Under the pieces are notes generated by a model. The model was not told the DNA's origin. It searched no databases and worked only from the letters and a program-made list of their open reading frames with translations. Source: Pseudofabraea citricarpa (taxonomy: Eukaryota; Ascomycota; Leotiomycetes; Helotiales; Dermateaceae). Taken from it: DNA of 64,000 nt. Position 1 is the first letter of the stretch. Every line of letters starts with the position of its first letter. Of this stretch, positions 62,003-64,000 are shown one piece after another. Where the stretch lies: assembly GCA_029641185.1 (NCBI GenBank), contig JAPWGK010000034.1, positions 298,384 through 362,383 on the forward strand, read 5' to 3'. The position numbers were made by a program, and so were the translations under genes.

Positions 62003-63246
62003 TCAGGAATTATCCCAGCTGGACGTGTTAACTAGCGGGATTTTGCTAGTCGAGCCCGTATCTCTCTGGTGGCTCTTCATCCTCGTCTGCGTCTGCGTCG
62101 CTGCGGATTCCACGTCTGTCGAGTTGCTGTTCCGGCTGCACACCAGGCGCGGCGTGTAGCGCTTGAGGAAGGAGCGGAGGCTGGGCAGCGAGGCGCAGAT
62201 GATGGCGATGTTCACCTCGACTGCGCTGAGCGTCGCCGCGTTGATGTTTACTAGACACGAGATCAGAAACCGTGGACTTTCTTCCTCTCTCTCTTTCTCT
62301 TTTCGAGCAGGAGATGTGCGTGAAGGGGGGAGGGGTGGGAGCAAAACTTACAGGTGAGATCGGAATTTTTGCTCTCGGCCGTTGCGATCAGCAGTGGCAG
62401 GCGTATAATACTGACGACCGTCACACTAGGGGGACAAGAAAATCAGCCTTGATTTCATTAAGAAAGAAAGAAAGAAAGAAGAGAAAAAAAAAGAGATGGG
62501 GGACAACATACACGAAGCCGAGCGAGAAGATGAGCATGAGCCACATCTTGGCGCGCTTCTCGATCTTGAGCGACTTGAGGACGGGCAGGGGCAGGACGAA
62601 GATGATGACATCGCTGAGGATGTTGAGCACGGCGTGGCTGATCCAGATGCCCTGCAGGTTGTAGCAGACGCCCTTGAGGGCGGCGTCCCAGAACTTGGCC
62701 GTCGGCAGGCACTGCACGCACGTCGAGACGACGGTGAAGAGCGCCACGAGGCACACGAAGGCGATGCTCGCTTCCGTCGCCAGCTTCACGATGGCCGTGG
62801 GGAAGATGTGCAGGTACGACGTCAGGATGGACAGCTTGGTGAAGAACAGCGCGAGCGCGTACGTCATGATGCTGATCCACAGATACTGGTTGGGATCGGT
62901 CAGTTTCTGTCTCTGCAGACTGGAAGTAACAACATAAAGACAGGACTCACTTTGGAGAAATCACGGATCTGCGTCGTGCTCAGTGTCGCTACTGGTCTTC
63001 CTAGTCCTGAATATGCTTCTGGTGGTTTGTTAGATATAGAATACTGGAGGAAGTTGCAAAGTAGACGTACCTAGACACATGACCACAGTCATGATAAACG
63101 AGCACAGCTTGACGACTTCACTTAGTATACCGATGCATCAAATTCGAGAAGAGAGAAGCATAAAATCAACTTACCACAGCGACGAGCATGATCCAATCAT
63201 CCACACCCGGAGCTCTCTTCAAGACATGAATGCGCGTGAGGTAGTG
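62003..63246 (-). pseudogene. Pth11/rhodopsin-like integral membrane protein, 5' end lost
   Basis: Exons 2-6 are 63071-63107, 62951-63015, 62512-62912, 62352-62425 and 62003-62250. A partial first exon ends at 63175. The encoded part runs from VLKRAPGVDDWIMLVAV through LCSFIMTVVMCLG, YLWISIMTYALALFFTKLSI, CLVALFTVVSTCVQCLPTAKFW and AVLNILSDVIIFVLPLPVLK to a polar C-terminal tail. This is the fungal rhodopsin/Pth11-like seven-helix family, starting just before helix 2. Upstream in frame there is a TAA within 13 codons and no ATG; the sequence turns abruptly A/T-rich at about 63245. The first helix and start codon are therefore missing, destroyed or displaced. One intron carries a (GAAA)n tract. 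Confidence 0.75.
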
Positions 63247-64000
63247 ATATATATATTATATAATTTGCGACTCTATTATATAAAACCGTTATATAACGAT
63301 AAAAGTCTATTATATTTATATTATGCCAAGGTAGTCCCACTATTTTGTAGCTAATAGAATCGTTAGGATTCGGTAGATTCCTATAATATTATAATTCTAA
63401 ATTCGTTAATATTATAAGATATTAGTTTATATTATACTATTAAATCGAAATAAGTACTAATAATATATAATCCTTTATACGACTCGATCGAGAGATTAAG
63501 TTAATATTTAAGAAAGCTCTTAAGGAAGGAAAACGAACGCTTATCGCAAAGTATAAAGCTTATAACCTAAAAAAAGCCTAGAATATTACCTAATAAATAC
63601 GATTATATCTGTTAGTTTATAAGAAATATATTAGCTTATTACTTATAATAAAGAAGTAAAAGCTTATATATTATTTTAAGCCTATAAAGTCTAATAGAAA
63701 GCTCTTATTTACGAAAGTAATATATATATTAACGGCTAATTTTTTTACGTTTTAAATACTAGAATAAAAGGAGTTCTTTTAAGTATTATACTTTAAAGTA
63801 CCTAGCTATTATAAACTTGCTAGGCTACTACTTTCGGAGGTATACGAGAAGGTAAAAGAGGAGGTTTAATTTATTACTAACGCTACTAATAATATATAAA
63901 TTATTAGTAATAGATTATCTAATATTATAAAAAAGAAGGTAAAAAATATATCTTTCCTAGTAAAAGGTATCTCCTATTATTAGAAGAGTATTATTATTAG
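63247..64000. other. Extremely A/T-rich, RIP-like island
   Basis: By eye this stretch is almost all A and T, with abundant TA steps and few G or C outside short CG/AG islets. No frame is coding. It looks like a repeat mutated by RIP, a fungal C-to-T process, and it reaches the window edge. I cannot name the original element. Confidence 0.6.

Overview
The window comes from a filamentous ascomycete (Pezizomycotina). Genes are interrupted by short introns, mostly 45-65 nt, with GT...AG ends and CTAAC-type branch sites. Several genes belong to typical mould families: Zn2Cys6 regulators, UstYa-like proteins, a Pth11/rhodopsin-like membrane protein, GH78 and GH43 glycosidases. The class (possibly Leotiomycetes) cannot be fixed from sequence alone. 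I assembled gene models by hand from reading frame and splice signals; exon coordinates are given in each entry.

Left part (1-14.5 kb): a small one-helix membrane protein; a RanBP2/C2H2 zinc-finger protein; a 3.6 kb gene-poor interval with eight same-strand copies of a 12-nt motif; VPS11, the HOPS/CORVET core subunit with a C-terminal RING-H2; a divergent BTB-like gene; and a secreted GH78 alpha-L-rhamnosidase-like enzyme. Middle-left (18.9-26.4 kb): an ACS-family MFS permease converging on a tartrate/D-malate dehydrogenase-like gene, which suggests an organic-acid uptake and oxidation pair; a Ser/Thr-rich cell-surface protein; and a large unrecognised membrane protein. At 26.4-30.3 kb there is low-complexity, A/T-rich DNA holding a broken F-box gene. 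At 30.3-39.6 kb: a DNA-binding-domain-only Zn2Cys6 protein converging on a regulator that has the fungal_trans domain but no zinc cluster, then a C2H2 protein, a 2OG-Fe(II) oxygenase and a sugar-porter-type MFS.

The highlight is at about 40.9-55.8 kb: a complete-looking but minimal fungal RiPP (dikaritin/ustiloxin-type) gene cluster. The precursor at 55311-55781 has a signal peptide and six copies of the core WIYPPPDRK, separated by Kex2-type KR sites. Around it are three UstYa-family (DUF3328) oxidative cyclase candidates, each with both HxxHC motifs; an AflR-like Zn2Cys6 regulator; an ABCC exporter; and an MFS exporter. A TCCCGCGGGA-type palindrome lies upstream of one UstYa gene (twice) and in the shared promoter of another UstYa gene and the precursor, so it is a candidate regulator site. 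No tyrosinase, methyltransferase or S41 peptidase is seen.

Right part (56-64 kb): a sugar-porter MFS and a GH43 enzyme without a signal peptide, in tandem and probably a hemicellulose-oligomer uptake/hydrolysis pair; a tRNA-Thr(AGT) gene whose D-arm is split by a 56-nt insert that looks like a spliceosomal intron; and a rhodopsin-like membrane protein gene whose 5' end runs into an extremely A/T-rich, RIP-like island that reaches the window edge.
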